Assembly: GCA_002082585.1 (NCBI GenBank)
Contig: CP020563.1
Span: 6,194,001 to 6,258,000, forward strand
Direction of reading: 5' to 3'
DNA length: 64,000 nt
From: Kitasatospora albolonga
GTDB lineage: Bacteria > Actinomycetota > Actinomycetes > Streptomycetales > Streptomycetaceae
The position numbers and the translations under genes were made by a program. Shown here in pieces: positions 25,235 to 34,438 of the stretch; within the stretch, counting starts at the first letter, position 1, and each line of letters begins with the position of its first letter. The notes below the pieces were generated by a model that saw nothing but the letters and a program-made list of their open reading frames with translations, did no database searches and had not been told where the DNA came from.

Positions 25235-26047
25235 TCAGCGGCCGGCCGCCACCGGTGAGCTCCGGCGGCAGGCCCACCACAGGGGCGCGAGCAGTACCGG
25301 CCCCAGGCACCAGCTCGCCAGGACGTCCAGCGGCCAGTGATAGCCGTGCAGCACCAGACCGACGCCCGTCGCCGCCGTCAGCAGCACAGCGGCGACGGGC
25401 GTCAGCCATGCGCGCAGCCATGCCGGGCGGGGGACGGCGAGGAGGAGCAGCGCCGAAGCCCCGTACGCCACCGCGGCCGTCGCCGTATGGCCCGACGGGT
25501 AGTAGTTGACCGCCTCGGTCAGCGGCCCCTGCCGGGCGGTGGCCACCTTCAGCGGGATCACCAGCGCGGGTACGGCCGCCATGGTGAGGGCCGCGTACAC
25601 CGGCAGCCGCCGGGCGCCGCGCCACAGCGCGTACGCCATCGCGCAGACGAGCACCGGGAGCGCCACCGGCACCCCGCCGAGGTCGGAGAGGAACTGGGTC
25701 AGGGGAGCCGGACCGCGCTCGAAGAGGTGCTCGCCGACGCGCTCGTCCAGCCGGACCAGCGGGCCGTCGGCCGCCACCTGCCAGGTGATCAGTGCGAACA
25801 GCGCCACCAGGGGGCCGAGAACGAGAGAGGCCGGCCACCCGGGAACAGGGGGGGTTGTTCCGGGATGGCCGGCGGGACCGGGTCGCCGCGCGCCCCGGGG
25901 GGTGTGGGGCGGGCGGCCGTCCGATCGGTGAGAAGTCCCGGAGCCCGAGGCTCCGGTGCCGTGCCCGAAGGCACGCCCGGGACGGTGCGGGGAACGCCCC
26001 GGCCCGGAACCGCCCGCGGTTTCCCGGGGGCGATGTGTTTCTCTCAT
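25235..26047 (-). CDS. PAP2-superfamily membrane phosphatase
   Basis: A 270-residue integral membrane lipid phosphatase. The three PAP2 motifs are present: KVATARQGP, YPSGHTATA with the catalytic-acid His, and LHGYHWPLDV with the nucleophile His and Asp. About five or six membrane helices follow a long Pro/Gly/Arg-rich, disordered N-terminus (first ~75 residues). Likely substrates are phosphatidate or undecaprenyl/isoprenoid pyrophosphates. The start is uncertain: the ATG at 26047 lacks a clear ribosome binding site and a start inside the disordered part is possible. Confidence 0.85.
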   Translation of the reverse strand: MRETHRPRETAGGSGPGRSPHRPGRAFGHGTGASGSGTSHRSDGRPPHTPRGARRPGPAGHPGTTPPVPGWPASLVLGPLVALFALITWQVAADGPLVRLDERVGEHLFERGPAPLTQFLSDLGGVPVALPVLVCAMAYALWRGARRLPVYAALTMAAVPALVIPLKVATARQGPLTEAVNYYPSGHTATAAVAYGASALLLLAVPRPAWLRAWLTPVAAVLLTAATGVGLVLHGYHWPLDVLASWCLGPVLLAPLWWACRRSSPVAAGR

Positions 26048-26216
26048 CTGCAGAAACCGTACGGCAGCGGCGGGGCCGCCGACAGCCGCAACCGCGACCC
26101 GCCATCGGCCCCGCACACCTTCTTCACAGGCCCTCACCCGGATGCCGTACGGCAGCGGCGCGGCACCGCCGCCGTACGCGCCCGGGTTCGAGGAACCGGA
26201 GGGCGCGTTCGAAGGA

Positions 26217-27557
26217 TCAGAGAGTGCCGAACGCCTGCTCGATGACGTCGAGGCCCTCGTTGAGCAGGTCCTCACCGATCACCAGCGGCGGCAGGAAGCG
26301 CAGCACGTTGCCGTAGGTGCCGCAGGTGAGGACCATGACGCCCTCGGCGTGGCATGCCTTGGCGAGCGCGCCGGCCGCCTCCGGGTTCGGGTCCTTCGTG
26401 CCGGACTTCACCAGCTCGATCGCGATCATCGCGCCACGGCCCCGGATGTCACCGATGATGTCGCCGTTCGGGAGCTTCGCCCGCATCTCGGCGAGGCGGC
26501 CCTTCATGACCTCCTCGATGCGCTTGGCCTTCCCGTTCAGGTCCAGCTCGCGCATCGTCTCGATGGCGCCGAGCGCACCCGCGCAGGCGACCGGGTTGCC
26601 CCCGTACGTACCGCCCAGACCGCCCGCGTGCGCGGCGTCCATGATCTCGGCGCGGCCGGTCACGGCGGAGAGCGGCAGACCGCCCGCGATGCCCTTGGCG
26701 GTGGTGATCAGGTCCGGGACGATGCCCTCGTCCTCACAGGCGAACCACTGGCCGGTACGGCAGAAGCCGGACTGGATCTCGTCCGCGACGAAGACGATGC
26801 CGTTCTCCTTGGCGAACTGCGCGATCGCCGGGAGGAAGCCCTTGGCCGGCTCGATGAAGCCGCCCTCACCGAGCACCGGCTCGATGATGATCGCGGCGAC
26901 GTTCTCCGCGCCGATCTGCTTGGTGATCTCGTCGATGGCCTGGGCGGACGCCTCGGCACCGGCGTTCTCGGCACCGGTCGGCCAGCGGTAGCCGTAGGCG
27001 ACCGGGACGCGGTAGACCTCGGGCGCGAACGGACCGAAGCCCTGCTTGTACGGCATGTTCTTCGCCGTCATGCCCATGGTGAGGTTCGTCCGGCCGTGGT
27101 AGCCGTGGTCGAAGACGACGACGGCGGTGCGCTTGGTGTAGGCGCGGGCGATCTTCACCGCGTTCTCGACGGCCTCGGCGCCCGAGTTGAACAGCGCCGA
27201 CTTCTTCGCGTGGTCGCCCGGCGTCAGCTCGGCGAGCTGCTCGCAGACCTCGACGTACCCCTCGTACGGCGTGACCATGAAACAGGTGTGGGTGAAGTCC
27301 GCGAGCTGCGCGGAGGCCCGGCGTACGACGGCCTCGGCGGAGGCGCCGACCGACGTCACGGCGATGCCGGAGCCGAAGTCGATCAGCCGGTTGCCGTCCA
27401 CGTCCTCGATGATCCCGCCGCCCGCACGGGCGGTGAACACCGGCAGGGTGGAGCCCACACCTGCGGCGACGGCCGCGACACGGCGAGCCTGGAGCTCGGC
27501 CGACTTCGGGCCGGGGATGGCAGTGACGACGCGGCGCTCCTGCGGAATTGCGGTCAT
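26217..27557 (-). CDS. gabT: 4-aminobutyrate aminotransferase
   Basis: A 446-residue class III aminotransferase transferring the amino group of GABA to 2-oxoglutarate to give succinate semialdehyde. PLP lysine is K288 (TTAKGIAGGLPLSA); FNSGAEAVENAVKIAR binds the cofactor phosphate, and FVADEIQSGFCRTG carries the cofactor Asp. The sequence matches bacterial GabT along its full length. It takes the GABA produced by the aminobutanal dehydrogenases of this island. Start ATG at 27557 has GGAG ten bases upstream. Confidence 0.93.
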   Translation of the reverse strand: MTAIPQERRVVTAIPGPKSAELQARRVAAVAAGVGSTLPVFTARAGGGIIEDVDGNRLIDFGSGIAVTSVGASAEAVVRRASAQLADFTHTCFMVTPYEGYVEVCEQLAELTPGDHAKKSALFNSGAEAVENAVKIARAYTKRTAVVVFDHGYHGRTNLTMGMTAKNMPYKQGFGPFAPEVYRVPVAYGYRWPTGAENAGAEASAQAIDEITKQIGAENVAAIIIEPVLGEGGFIEPAKGFLPAIAQFAKENGIVFVADEIQSGFCRTGQWFACEDEGIVPDLITTAKGIAGGLPLSAVTGRAEIMDAAHAGGLGGTYGGNPVACAGALGAIETMRELDLNGKAKRIEEVMKGRLAEMRAKLPNGDIIGDIRGRGAMIAIELVKSGTKDPNPEAAGALAKACHAEGVMVLTCGTYGNVLRFLPPLVIGEDLLNEGLDVIEQAFGTL

Positions 27558-27881
27558 GAGGGGCTCCTGGGGGGTGTTTCGGACGCTCTTCTCCTCGCAG
27601 GCTAGGGGCGGGAGGCACACCCGGGCATGCTCCGATCGGGAGTGGTGGGTGCGTGTCGTTGTCCGTCGCGGACAGATGGCGGGCCGTAGGCCGAATGCCC
27701 CCGCCGACCTGGTGTGCTCGCGGACCGATGGCGCGGGGGCGCGCCCCGCCGACCTGGTGCGATGCGGGCGCGGGGCGGTCCGGGACCGTCACGGTTCGGG
27801 CGGGTTGCTGAACTCCCCGTGCGCGCGCACTAGATTGACCGGGGCAGCGGACGGACCGGCAGGTCAAGGGGGCAGTGGTTC
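27558..27881. promoter_or_regulatory. Divergent intergenic region between gabT and the membrane ATPase gene
   Basis: This 324-base gap holds the promoters for both genes. It contains a 14-base direct repeat (CCGCCGACCTGGTG at 27701-27714 and 27746-27759), 45 bp apart, a possible pair of regulator sites. No small reading frame in it looks coding and no -10/-35 pair is convincing. Confidence 0.4.
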
Positions 27882-30404
27882 ATGGACGACGAGGGCACGC
27901 GGGGCGCACGGGGCACGAACGCGGACAGGGTGCCCGGCCCGGCGGTGCCACCGCCCCCGGCGGAGGCACCCCGGGTACCGCCACCGGGGTCCGGCCACCG
28001 GCCGCCCGCCGACCCGTCGTCCGGGCACACGACCCCCGCCCACCGGCCGCCCGCCCCCACCTCCGCGTGGACCCACTCGCCCACGCCTCCCACACCCCCC
28101 GGGCCGCCCCCCGCGCGCCCCGCCGCCCCGCCGCCCCCCGTCGAGCAGCCCTCCGCCGGGGCCCCCGCCCTGGACGCCTGGCTGCGGACGCCCAGGCCGC
28201 CGCAGGCACCGGGGATCTGGCGGTACGGGTTCACCCCGCGCCCGCCCGAGCAGGGGGACGGGGTCTCCGACCGCTCGCTCCTCGTGGGCGCCCTCATCGC
28301 CCTCCTCTCCGCCCTCCTCCTCTGGTCCCTCTGGCGCAACGGCTACCTCCCCTACCGGCTCGTCCCGCTGAAGCTCTTCACCCCGGGCGAGTGGTGGAAC
28401 CCGGGCACGCGCGGCGGCCCCCGCACCATCGAGGGCGTCCGTGCCCTCGCGGTGTACGAGGCGCTCCTCTTCGGGCTGCTGGTCTACGGCTGCGGCCGGC
28501 TCGGCAACTTCTCCGAGCTCTTCCGCCGCCATGTGGTGAGCCGGGGGCAGCCGTTCCTCGCCGTCGCCACGGCCGTCGCGGCGGGCCTGACGCTGCTGCT
28601 CGTCTGGAACGGGACCCTGCCGGTCGCCGCCCCGGTCCTCGTCCTGGTCGCCGCCGTCGGGGGCGGTGAGATCTACCAGAGCCAGGCCGTCGCCAACACC
28701 GTCTACGCGGTGATCGCCGCCGCCGTCCTGTACCCCTTCGCCCGCCTCGGCCGCTGGCGCGAGCTGATCGCCGCCCGCCGGGGAAGGGGGACCGGTACAC
28801 CCGCCCCCGCCGACGACCCGGCCCCCGCCACCGCGACCTCCGCCGACCGGTGGCCCGAACTGCGCGCCGCCGGGTGGACCGACGCGGCCGAGACCCTCAC
28901 CGCCGAGGTCCGCACCGGCCGGATGAACGACGTGGACGTGGCCCGGCTCCGGCACGCCTGGGCGCAGGCCACCCGCAGCCCCGACCGGCTCGCCCCCCTG
29001 GCCGAGGCCGTCCTCCGTACTGGGGGAGCCGCCGCCCCGCACCCCTCCGGCGACCGCGACCTGCCCCGCCGCACCGCCCGCCACGATGTGCTCACCGGCC
29101 AGGTCCGCATCGGCCGCTGCGCCGAGGACCCGCACAACCCCTACGCCCGCCGCACCACCGGCCTCGCCCTGGACCCCACCCTGCTGGGCACCTCGCTGCT
29201 GGCCGTCGGGCCCCCCGGCTCCGGCAAGTCCGACCGGCTGGTGCGCCCCGTCGTCGAGGCCCTCGGGCTGCGCGCCCTGGCCGGACAGGCGGCCGTCCTC
29301 GCCGTCGGCGGCGCGGGCGCGCCACTGGGCCCGGACGACGCCTTCGACGTCGTCGTACGCGTCGGCAACCCCGCCTCCGCCCACGACCTCGACCTCTACG
29401 GCGGCACCACCGACCCCGACGAGGCCGCCGCCGTCCTCGCGGAGGGGCTCGTCGGCGATGTCGGCAGCCTGGACAGCCGCCGCGCCGCCACCGTCCTCGC
29501 CCAGCTGCTGGGCCCCTACCGGGCGGCCCACGGCCACTTCCCCTCCGTACCGGAGCTGCGCGAACTCCTCGACGGCACCCCGGCCGCGCTCACCGCCCTG
29601 CGGACCGCCCTCGAAGCCACCGGGCAGCACGCGATGCTCCGCGAACTGGACGCCAGGGCCCGGCAGGCGGGCGGTGCGGGCGACCCCGCGCCGGTCCTCG
29701 CGGACCGGGTCGCGCTGCTGGACCGGCCCGCGTTCGCCGGGTTCTTCGCCACCGGCCCCGACGCCCGCCCCTTCGCGCTGCGCTCGCTCGGCCAGTACCC
29801 CCTGCGGGTCCGCGTCGACCTGCCGGAGCGCGGCCACGCCGAGGCGTCCCGGCTGCTCACCCGGCTGCTCCTGGCCCAGTTCACGGCCATCACCGCCGCC
29901 CGTACGGACACCACGCTCTTCGCGGGCCTGGTGCTGGACGACGCGACCCACGCGGTGACCGCCGAGACCGTACGCGGCATCCGCCGGCTGCGCTCGGTCA
30001 ACGCGGGGGCCGTCCTCACCCTCCGTACCGTCGACGACGTGCCCGAGGCCCTGCACACCCCGTTGCTCGGCGCGGTCGGCTGCACGGCCGCCTTCTCCGG
30101 CATCACGACCTGGGACGGCAAGCGGTTCGCCGAGGCGTGGGGCAAGGAGTGGGTGGAGACCCGCGAGGTCGCCCAGCACACGGTCTTCGCCGACCAGCCC
30201 TTCACCCGCGCCCTGCACGCGCTGCGCAAGCTGGTCACGGGCAAGGCGGTGACCACGGACGCGGTGACCGTACGGCAGGTGGAGAAGGAGCGCTGGTCGG
30301 CCTCGGAACTGGCGTACGCGGTCCCCGCCGGGCACGCGGTGATCCGGCTGGCCACGGTGCAGGGCGAGCACGCTCCGCCGCTGCTGGTGGAGCTGGGCGG
30401 CTGA
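27882..30404 (+). CDS. Large membrane P-loop ATPase, VirD4/HerA-like
   Basis: An 840-residue protein. Residues 1 to ~118 are Pro-rich and disordered; four membrane helices follow (about 129-150, 188-208, 222-262 in two segments, 270-285). The cytoplasmic part carries a P-loop, LAVGPPGSGKSDRLVRPVVEAL (near residue 445), a Walker B-like LVLDDATHAV (near 685) and a downstream segment GAVLTLRTVDDVPEAL resembling the sensor strand of VirD4/TraD/HerA coupling ATPases. No relaxase, secretion channel or phage gene is nearby, and it appears as a stand-alone gene beside gabT. Role is not established; DNA or protein translocation is the family-based guess. Confidence 0.7.
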   Translation: MDDEGTRGARGTNADRVPGPAVPPPPAEAPRVPPPGSGHRPPADPSSGHTTPAHRPPAPTSAWTHSPTPPTPPGPPPARPAAPPPPVEQPSAGAPALDAWLRTPRPPQAPGIWRYGFTPRPPEQGDGVSDRSLLVGALIALLSALLLWSLWRNGYLPYRLVPLKLFTPGEWWNPGTRGGPRTIEGVRALAVYEALLFGLLVYGCGRLGNFSELFRRHVVSRGQPFLAVATAVAAGLTLLLVWNGTLPVAAPVLVLVAAVGGGEIYQSQAVANTVYAVIAAAVLYPFARLGRWRELIAARRGRGTGTPAPADDPAPATATSADRWPELRAAGWTDAAETLTAEVRTGRMNDVDVARLRHAWAQATRSPDRLAPLAEAVLRTGGAAAPHPSGDRDLPRRTARHDVLTGQVRIGRCAEDPHNPYARRTTGLALDPTLLGTSLLAVGPPGSGKSDRLVRPVVEALGLRALAGQAAVLAVGGAGAPLGPDDAFDVVVRVGNPASAHDLDLYGGTTDPDEAAAVLAEGLVGDVGSLDSRRAATVLAQLLGPYRAAHGHFPSVPELRELLDGTPAALTALRTALEATGQHAMLRELDARARQAGGAGDPAPVLADRVALLDRPAFAGFFATGPDARPFALRSLGQYPLRVRVDLPERGHAEASRLLTRLLLAQFTAITAARTDTTLFAGLVLDDATHAVTAETVRGIRRLRSVNAGAVLTLRTVDDVPEALHTPLLGAVGCTAAFSGITTWDGKRFAEAWGKEWVETREVAQHTVFADQPFTRALHALRKLVTGKAVTTDAVTVRQVEKERWSASELAYAVPAGHAVIRLATVQGEHAPPLLVELGG

Positions 30405-30564
30405 GAAACGCCCCCAGGGGGCTTGAGAGCGGTTACAGGAACTCTGCCGCCCTGGCAGAATCGGTGGAGGCCGTTCATACGGGACGGCGAAATACCCACG
30501 ATCAATCCGGTCGGCGAACCCCCTCGTCGGCCGGGCGCCACCGACACCGAGGGTTCCCGGTCCC

Positions 30565-32139
30565 ATGCCCCCCACGCTCGCCTCGCTCGTCCAGAACTCG
30601 GCGCTCAAGCTCACGGTGCGGGCGGGCGCGGACCGGCTCTCCACCCCCGTGCGCTGGGCCCACGCCAGCGAGCTCGCCGACCCCGTCCCGTACATGGACG
30701 GCGGCGAACTGCTCCTGGTGACCGCCACCAACCTGGACGCCGAGAACGCCGAGTCGATGCGCCGGTACGTGCGACGGCTGGCCGGAGCGGGCGTCGCGGG
30801 CGTCGGTTTCGCGGTCGGCGTGAACTACGACGACATCCCGGCCGCGCTCGTCGAGGCCGCCGAGGAAGCGGGCCTGCCGCTGCTCGAAGTCCCCCGCCGC
30901 ACCCCGTTCCTCGCCATCAGCAAGGCCGTCTCCGCCGCCATCGCCGCCGACCAGTACCGCGCGGTGACCGCCGGTTTCGAGGCCCAGCGCGAGCTGACGA
31001 GGGCCGCGCTCTCCGGGGACGGCCCCGCCGGCCTCCTCGCCCGCCTCGCCGCCCACATCGACGGCTGGGCCGCGCTGTACGACACCTCCGGCGCGGTCCT
31101 CGCCGCAGCCCCCGACTGGGCGTCCCGCCGCGCCGCCCGCCTCACCCCCGACGTCGAACGCCTCCGGGACCGCCCGGCCCCGGCCAGCATCGTCGTCGCC
31201 GACAGCGAGGACCGGGTCGAGCTCCAGTCGCTGGGCACCGGCCGCCGGGCGCGGGGGGCGCTGGCCGTCGGTACGGGCGCCGCCCTCGGCACCGCCGAGC
31301 GGTACGCCGTCCACTCCGCCGTCGCCCTGCTCACCCTCACCACCGCCCGCTCCCGCTCCCTCCAGGGCGCCGAACAGCGCCTGGGTGCCGCCGTCCTGCG
31401 CATGCTGCTCGCGGGCCAGCCCGACCACGCCCGCGCGGTCGCCGGAGACCTGTACGGCGGACTCCTCGACGCCCCCTTCCGGCTGCTGATCGCGGAGACG
31501 GCCGCGCCCGCCGGTACCGACCCGCTCACCGAGACGATGGAGGCCGCGGCGGCCCGCTCCGGCGAGGCGCTGCTCCTGGTCCCGGAGGGCGAGCGCGTGG
31601 TGGTCCTGGCGGCCGACGGCGGCGCGGCGGTCGCCGCCTGCGCGGCCTACGCCGAGGCCCAGGAGGACCGCGCGCCGCGCGAGGGCGGCGCCGAGGACAG
31701 CGATGTGACCGTGGGCCTCTCCGCCCCCTGCGGCCCGATCGCCGTCTCCGCCGCGTACAAGCAGGCCGAACAGGCCCTCTCGGTCGCCCGCCGCCGGGGC
31801 AGGGCCCTGGTCGAGCACGAGGAGCTGGCGGCGGGCTCGGTCCTGCCGCTCCTCGCCGACGACGCCGTACGGGCCTTCGCCGACGGGATGCTCCGCGCCC
31901 TGCACGAGCACGACGCCAAGGGCCGCGGCGACCTCGTGGCCTCCCTGCGCGCCTGGCTCTCCCGCCACGGCCAGTGGGACGCGGCCGCCGCCGACCTGGG
32001 CGTGCACCGGCACACCCTGCGTTACCGGATGCGCCGGGTGGAGGAGATCCTCGGCCGCTCGCTGGACGACCCGGACGCGCGGATGGAGCTGTGGCTCGCG
32101 CTGAAGGCGACGGAGGCGGCAACGCCACCGGAGGAGTAG
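30565..32139 (+). CDS. PucR-family transcriptional regulator
   Basis: A 524-residue regulator with an N-terminal PucR sensor domain (about 5-125; LASLVQNSALKLTVRAG), a central GGDEF-like/CdaR region and a C-terminal PucR helix-turn-helix (AAADLGVHRHTLRYRMRRVEEILG, near 485-508). Members activate nitrogen-compound catabolism (purines, GABA, amino acids) on sensing substrate. It stands between gabT's divergent neighbour and the third aldehyde dehydrogenase, which is likely a target. The sequence opens MPPTLASLVQNSALKL at the ATG of 30565. Confidence 0.9.
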   Translation: MPPTLASLVQNSALKLTVRAGADRLSTPVRWAHASELADPVPYMDGGELLLVTATNLDAENAESMRRYVRRLAGAGVAGVGFAVGVNYDDIPAALVEAAEEAGLPLLEVPRRTPFLAISKAVSAAIAADQYRAVTAGFEAQRELTRAALSGDGPAGLLARLAAHIDGWAALYDTSGAVLAAAPDWASRRAARLTPDVERLRDRPAPASIVVADSEDRVELQSLGTGRRARGALAVGTGAALGTAERYAVHSAVALLTLTTARSRSLQGAEQRLGAAVLRMLLAGQPDHARAVAGDLYGGLLDAPFRLLIAETAAPAGTDPLTETMEAAAARSGEALLLVPEGERVVVLAADGGAAVAACAAYAEAQEDRAPREGGAEDSDVTVGLSAPCGPIAVSAAYKQAEQALSVARRRGRALVEHEELAAGSVLPLLADDAVRAFADGMLRALHEHDAKGRGDLVASLRAWLSRHGQWDAAAADLGVHRHTLRYRMRRVEEILGRSLDDPDARMELWLALKATEAATPPEE

Positions 32140-32156
32140 CCCCTTCTTCTGCCCCC

Positions 32157-32179
32157 CCCCTGCCAATCCGTAGCAGGGG
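32157..32179 (+). terminator. Hairpin after the PucR regulator gene
   Basis: Seven-base arms (CCCCTGC/GCAGGGG) and a 9-base loop, 17 bases after the regulator stop; a run of C precedes it. Confidence 0.5.
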
Positions 32180-32315
32180 AGGCCGCCCCCACTCCACCCC
32201 GGCTAAACGCGATCGAGGCCGCCCCGCCCTACCGTGGGACAACAGAGGGGAGCCTTCCCGGCCCCCACGACGTACATCACGACCTCCCCACGACCTCCGA
32301 AGGGCCGGAACCTCC

Positions 32316-33761
32316 ATGACTTCGCCCCACGCCTTCTGGGTGGCCGGCCGCCGGGCCACCGGTGCCGACAGCTTCGACGTCACCAACCCGTACGACGGAC
32401 GCCTCGTCGGCACGGTCAGCGTGCCGACCGACGACCAGGTGGAGGAGGCCGTCGCCGCCGCCCACGCCGTACGCGACGAGTTCGCCGCGACCCCGGCCCA
32501 CGTACGGGCGGCGGCGCTCGACCACGTCGTACGGCGGCTGGGGGAGCGCACCGAGGAGATCGCGCGGCTGATCTCGGCGGAGAACGGCAAGCCGATCAAG
32601 TGGGCGCGCGGCGAGGTCGGCCGGGCGGTCTCGGTGTTCCGGTTCGCGGCCGAGGAGGCCCGCCGCTTCAACGGCGGCGAGGCACAGCGGCTGGACACCG
32701 ACCTCGGCGGCACCGGCCGCCTCGGGCTGACCCGGCGCTTCCCGCGCGGGGCCGTCCTCGGCATCGCCCCCTTCAACTTCCCCCTCAACCTCAGCGCCCA
32801 CAAGGTGGCCCCGGCCATCGCCGTAGGCGCCCCGATCATCCTCAAGCCCGCCCCGGCGACCCCGATCTCCTCCCTGATCCTCGGCGAGCTGCTGGCCGAG
32901 ACCGACCTCCCGGCGGGCTCCTGGTCCGTCCTGACGGTCCCGAACGACAAGATGCCCGCCCTGGTCCAGGACGAGCGGCTGCCGGTCATCTCCTTCACCG
33001 GCTCGGGCCCGGTCGGCTACGCGATCATGGAGTCGGTGCCCCGCAAGCACTGCACCCTGGAGCTGGGCGGCAACGGCGCCGCGGTCGTCCTGTCCGACTA
33101 CGCATCGGACGAGGACCTGGACTGGGCGGCCACCCGGATCGCCACCTTCTCCAACTACCAGGGCGGCCAGTCCTGCATCTCGGTGCAGCGCGTGATCGCG
33201 GACGCCTCGGTCTACGATCGCCTCGTCCCGAAGATCGTCGCCGCCGTCGAGGCCCTGGCCACCGGCGACCCGGCCGACCCCACCACGGACGTCGGCCCCC
33301 TGGTCAGCGAGGACGCGGCCAAGCGCGTCGAGTCCTGGGTCGACGAGGCCGTCCAGGGCGGCGCCGAACTCCTCACCGGCGGCAAGCGCGACGGCGCCAC
33401 CTACGCCCCCACGGTCCTCGCGGGCCTCCCGGACGACGTCACGCTCTCCTGCGAAGAGGTCTTCGGCCCGGTCATGTCCCTCCAGAAGGTCGACGGCGAG
33501 GCGGAGGCGTTCGCCGCCGTCAACTCCTCCAAGTACGGCCTCCAGGCAGGCGTGTTCACCCACGACCTCCAGACCGCTTTCCGTGCCCACCGCGCCCTGG
33601 AGGTCGGCGGCGTGATCATCGGCGACGTCCCCTCGTACCGCGCCGACCAGATGCCGTACGGCGGCGCCAAGCAGTCCGGCGTCGGCCGCGAGGGCGTCCG
33701 CTACGCGATGGACGACTACACCTACGAGCGCGTCCTGGTCCTCACGGGCCTCGCCCTGTAA
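32316..33761 (+). CDS. Aldehyde dehydrogenase, probable succinate-semialdehyde dehydrogenase
   Basis: A 481-residue ALDH. General base E249 (LELGGNGAAVV) and catalytic C287 (QGGQSCISVQRV) are intact, with APFNFPLN in the active-site region. The FNFP and GQSC patterns belong to the SSADH/lactaldehyde/glyceraldehyde-3-phosphate branch, unlike the two GQDC enzymes upstream. With gabT in the same island, oxidation of succinate semialdehyde to succinate is the simplest role, though sequence alone does not exclude another short aldehyde. The ATG at 32316 begins family homology; the frame is open far upstream as composition noise. Confidence 0.85.
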   Translation: MTSPHAFWVAGRRATGADSFDVTNPYDGRLVGTVSVPTDDQVEEAVAAAHAVRDEFAATPAHVRAAALDHVVRRLGERTEEIARLISAENGKPIKWARGEVGRAVSVFRFAAEEARRFNGGEAQRLDTDLGGTGRLGLTRRFPRGAVLGIAPFNFPLNLSAHKVAPAIAVGAPIILKPAPATPISSLILGELLAETDLPAGSWSVLTVPNDKMPALVQDERLPVISFTGSGPVGYAIMESVPRKHCTLELGGNGAAVVLSDYASDEDLDWAATRIATFSNYQGGQSCISVQRVIADASVYDRLVPKIVAAVEALATGDPADPTTDVGPLVSEDAAKRVESWVDEAVQGGAELLTGGKRDGATYAPTVLAGLPDDVTLSCEEVFGPVMSLQKVDGEAEAFAAVNSSKYGLQAGVFTHDLQTAFRAHRALEVGGVIIGDVPSYRADQMPYGGAKQSGVGREGVRYAMDDYTYERVLVLTGLAL

Positions 33762-33818
33762 CCCTCCCGGACGACCCCGCCCCCGCCTGGACAGCGAGCA
33801 CGGGCGGGGCGCGAGACG

Positions 33819-33855
33819 AACGGCCGGAGCCCACTGTGCGGGGGCTCCGGCCGTT
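33819..33855 (+). terminator. Hairpin terminator after aldehyde dehydrogenase
   Basis: Perfect 14-base arms with a 9-base loop, followed by TTCTGT, 58 bases after the dehydrogenase stop. Confidence 0.8.
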
Positions 33856-33940
33856 TCTGTCCGTGCGGGGACCGAGGCGCCCCTCCTTGAGCGGCCGAAT
33901 CCGCCGGACTGGTGGGGCGTGCTCTCGTAGGCTCCGGGCC

Positions 33941-34264
33941 ATGACTGATTGCGTGCAGGTATCCACGGCCACAGCGACGAGGGACGAAGCGGTCACCCTG
34001 GCGGGCGGGGCCGTTCAGCAGCGGCTGGCGGCAGGCGCCCAGATCGCGGGGCCCGTCGTCAGCGTCTACTGGCACCTGGGGGAGTACGGCACGGGGGAGG
34101 AGTGGCAGCTCCTGCTCAAGACGACGAAGGAGCGGTACGTCGAGCTGGAGACCTACCTCCTGGAGCAGCACCCCTGGGACAACCCGGAGGTGTGCGCGGT
34201 GCCGGTCGTTGAGGGTGCCGACCGGTACCTCGACTGGATTCGGGAGTCCGTGAGCCGCGCCTAG
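33941..34264 (+). CDS. cutA: CutA divalent-cation tolerance family protein
   Basis: A 107-residue CutA1-type trimeric protein of ferredoxin-like fold. Family blocks are visible: VSTATATRDEAVTLAGGAVQQRLAA, the SVYWHLGE strand, EEWQLLLKTTKERYVELE and HPWDNPEVCAVPV. CutA1 was linked to copper tolerance in Escherichia coli, and its molecular role elsewhere is unclear. It is isolated between a terminator and the decayed region. Confidence 0.9.
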   Translation: MTDCVQVSTATATRDEAVTLAGGAVQQRLAAGAQIAGPVVSVYWHLGEYGTGEEWQLLLKTTKERYVELETYLLEQHPWDNPEVCAVPVVEGADRYLDWIRESVSRA

Positions 34265-34285
34265 GCTGCTGCGCGTTCCAGGAGT

Positions 34286-34387
34286 TCAGGGCACCATTCG
34301 CTGTATCAGCGCGCTGAAAACCGCTGGTTGCGGCATCGGGCTGCCCGTGTTGTACCGGTTGCCGTTCCAGCCCGAGCTGATCGTCAA
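34286..34387 (-). other. Possible short ORF or coding remnant, 33 codons from a TTG
   Basis: A reverse-strand frame beginning at TTG 34387 (GGGGAG a few bases upstream) ends at a TGA. It is in the same frame as the preceding TPR regulator fragment, which stops at 34439, and is open from that stop on. Third positions are mostly G/C. The peptide includes ISSGWNGNRYNTGSPMPQ; I do not recognise it. It could be a remnant or a very small gene. Confidence 0.3.
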
Positions 34388-34438
34388 CGACTCCCCCCCC
34401 GCGGCATTGATGACGAGTGGGCACTCACGTGCCCACGG

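Noticed and set aside
30405..30440. C-run/G-run near 30411-30422 as a terminator after the membrane ATPase
   Set aside because: The arms abut around a single base, so only a weak 4-bp stem with a usable loop can form.
30423..32315. Upstream extension of the third aldehyde dehydrogenase frame through the PucR gene
   Set aside because: The extension is an Arg/Pro-rich out-of-frame reading of the regulator gene; homology starts at 32316.
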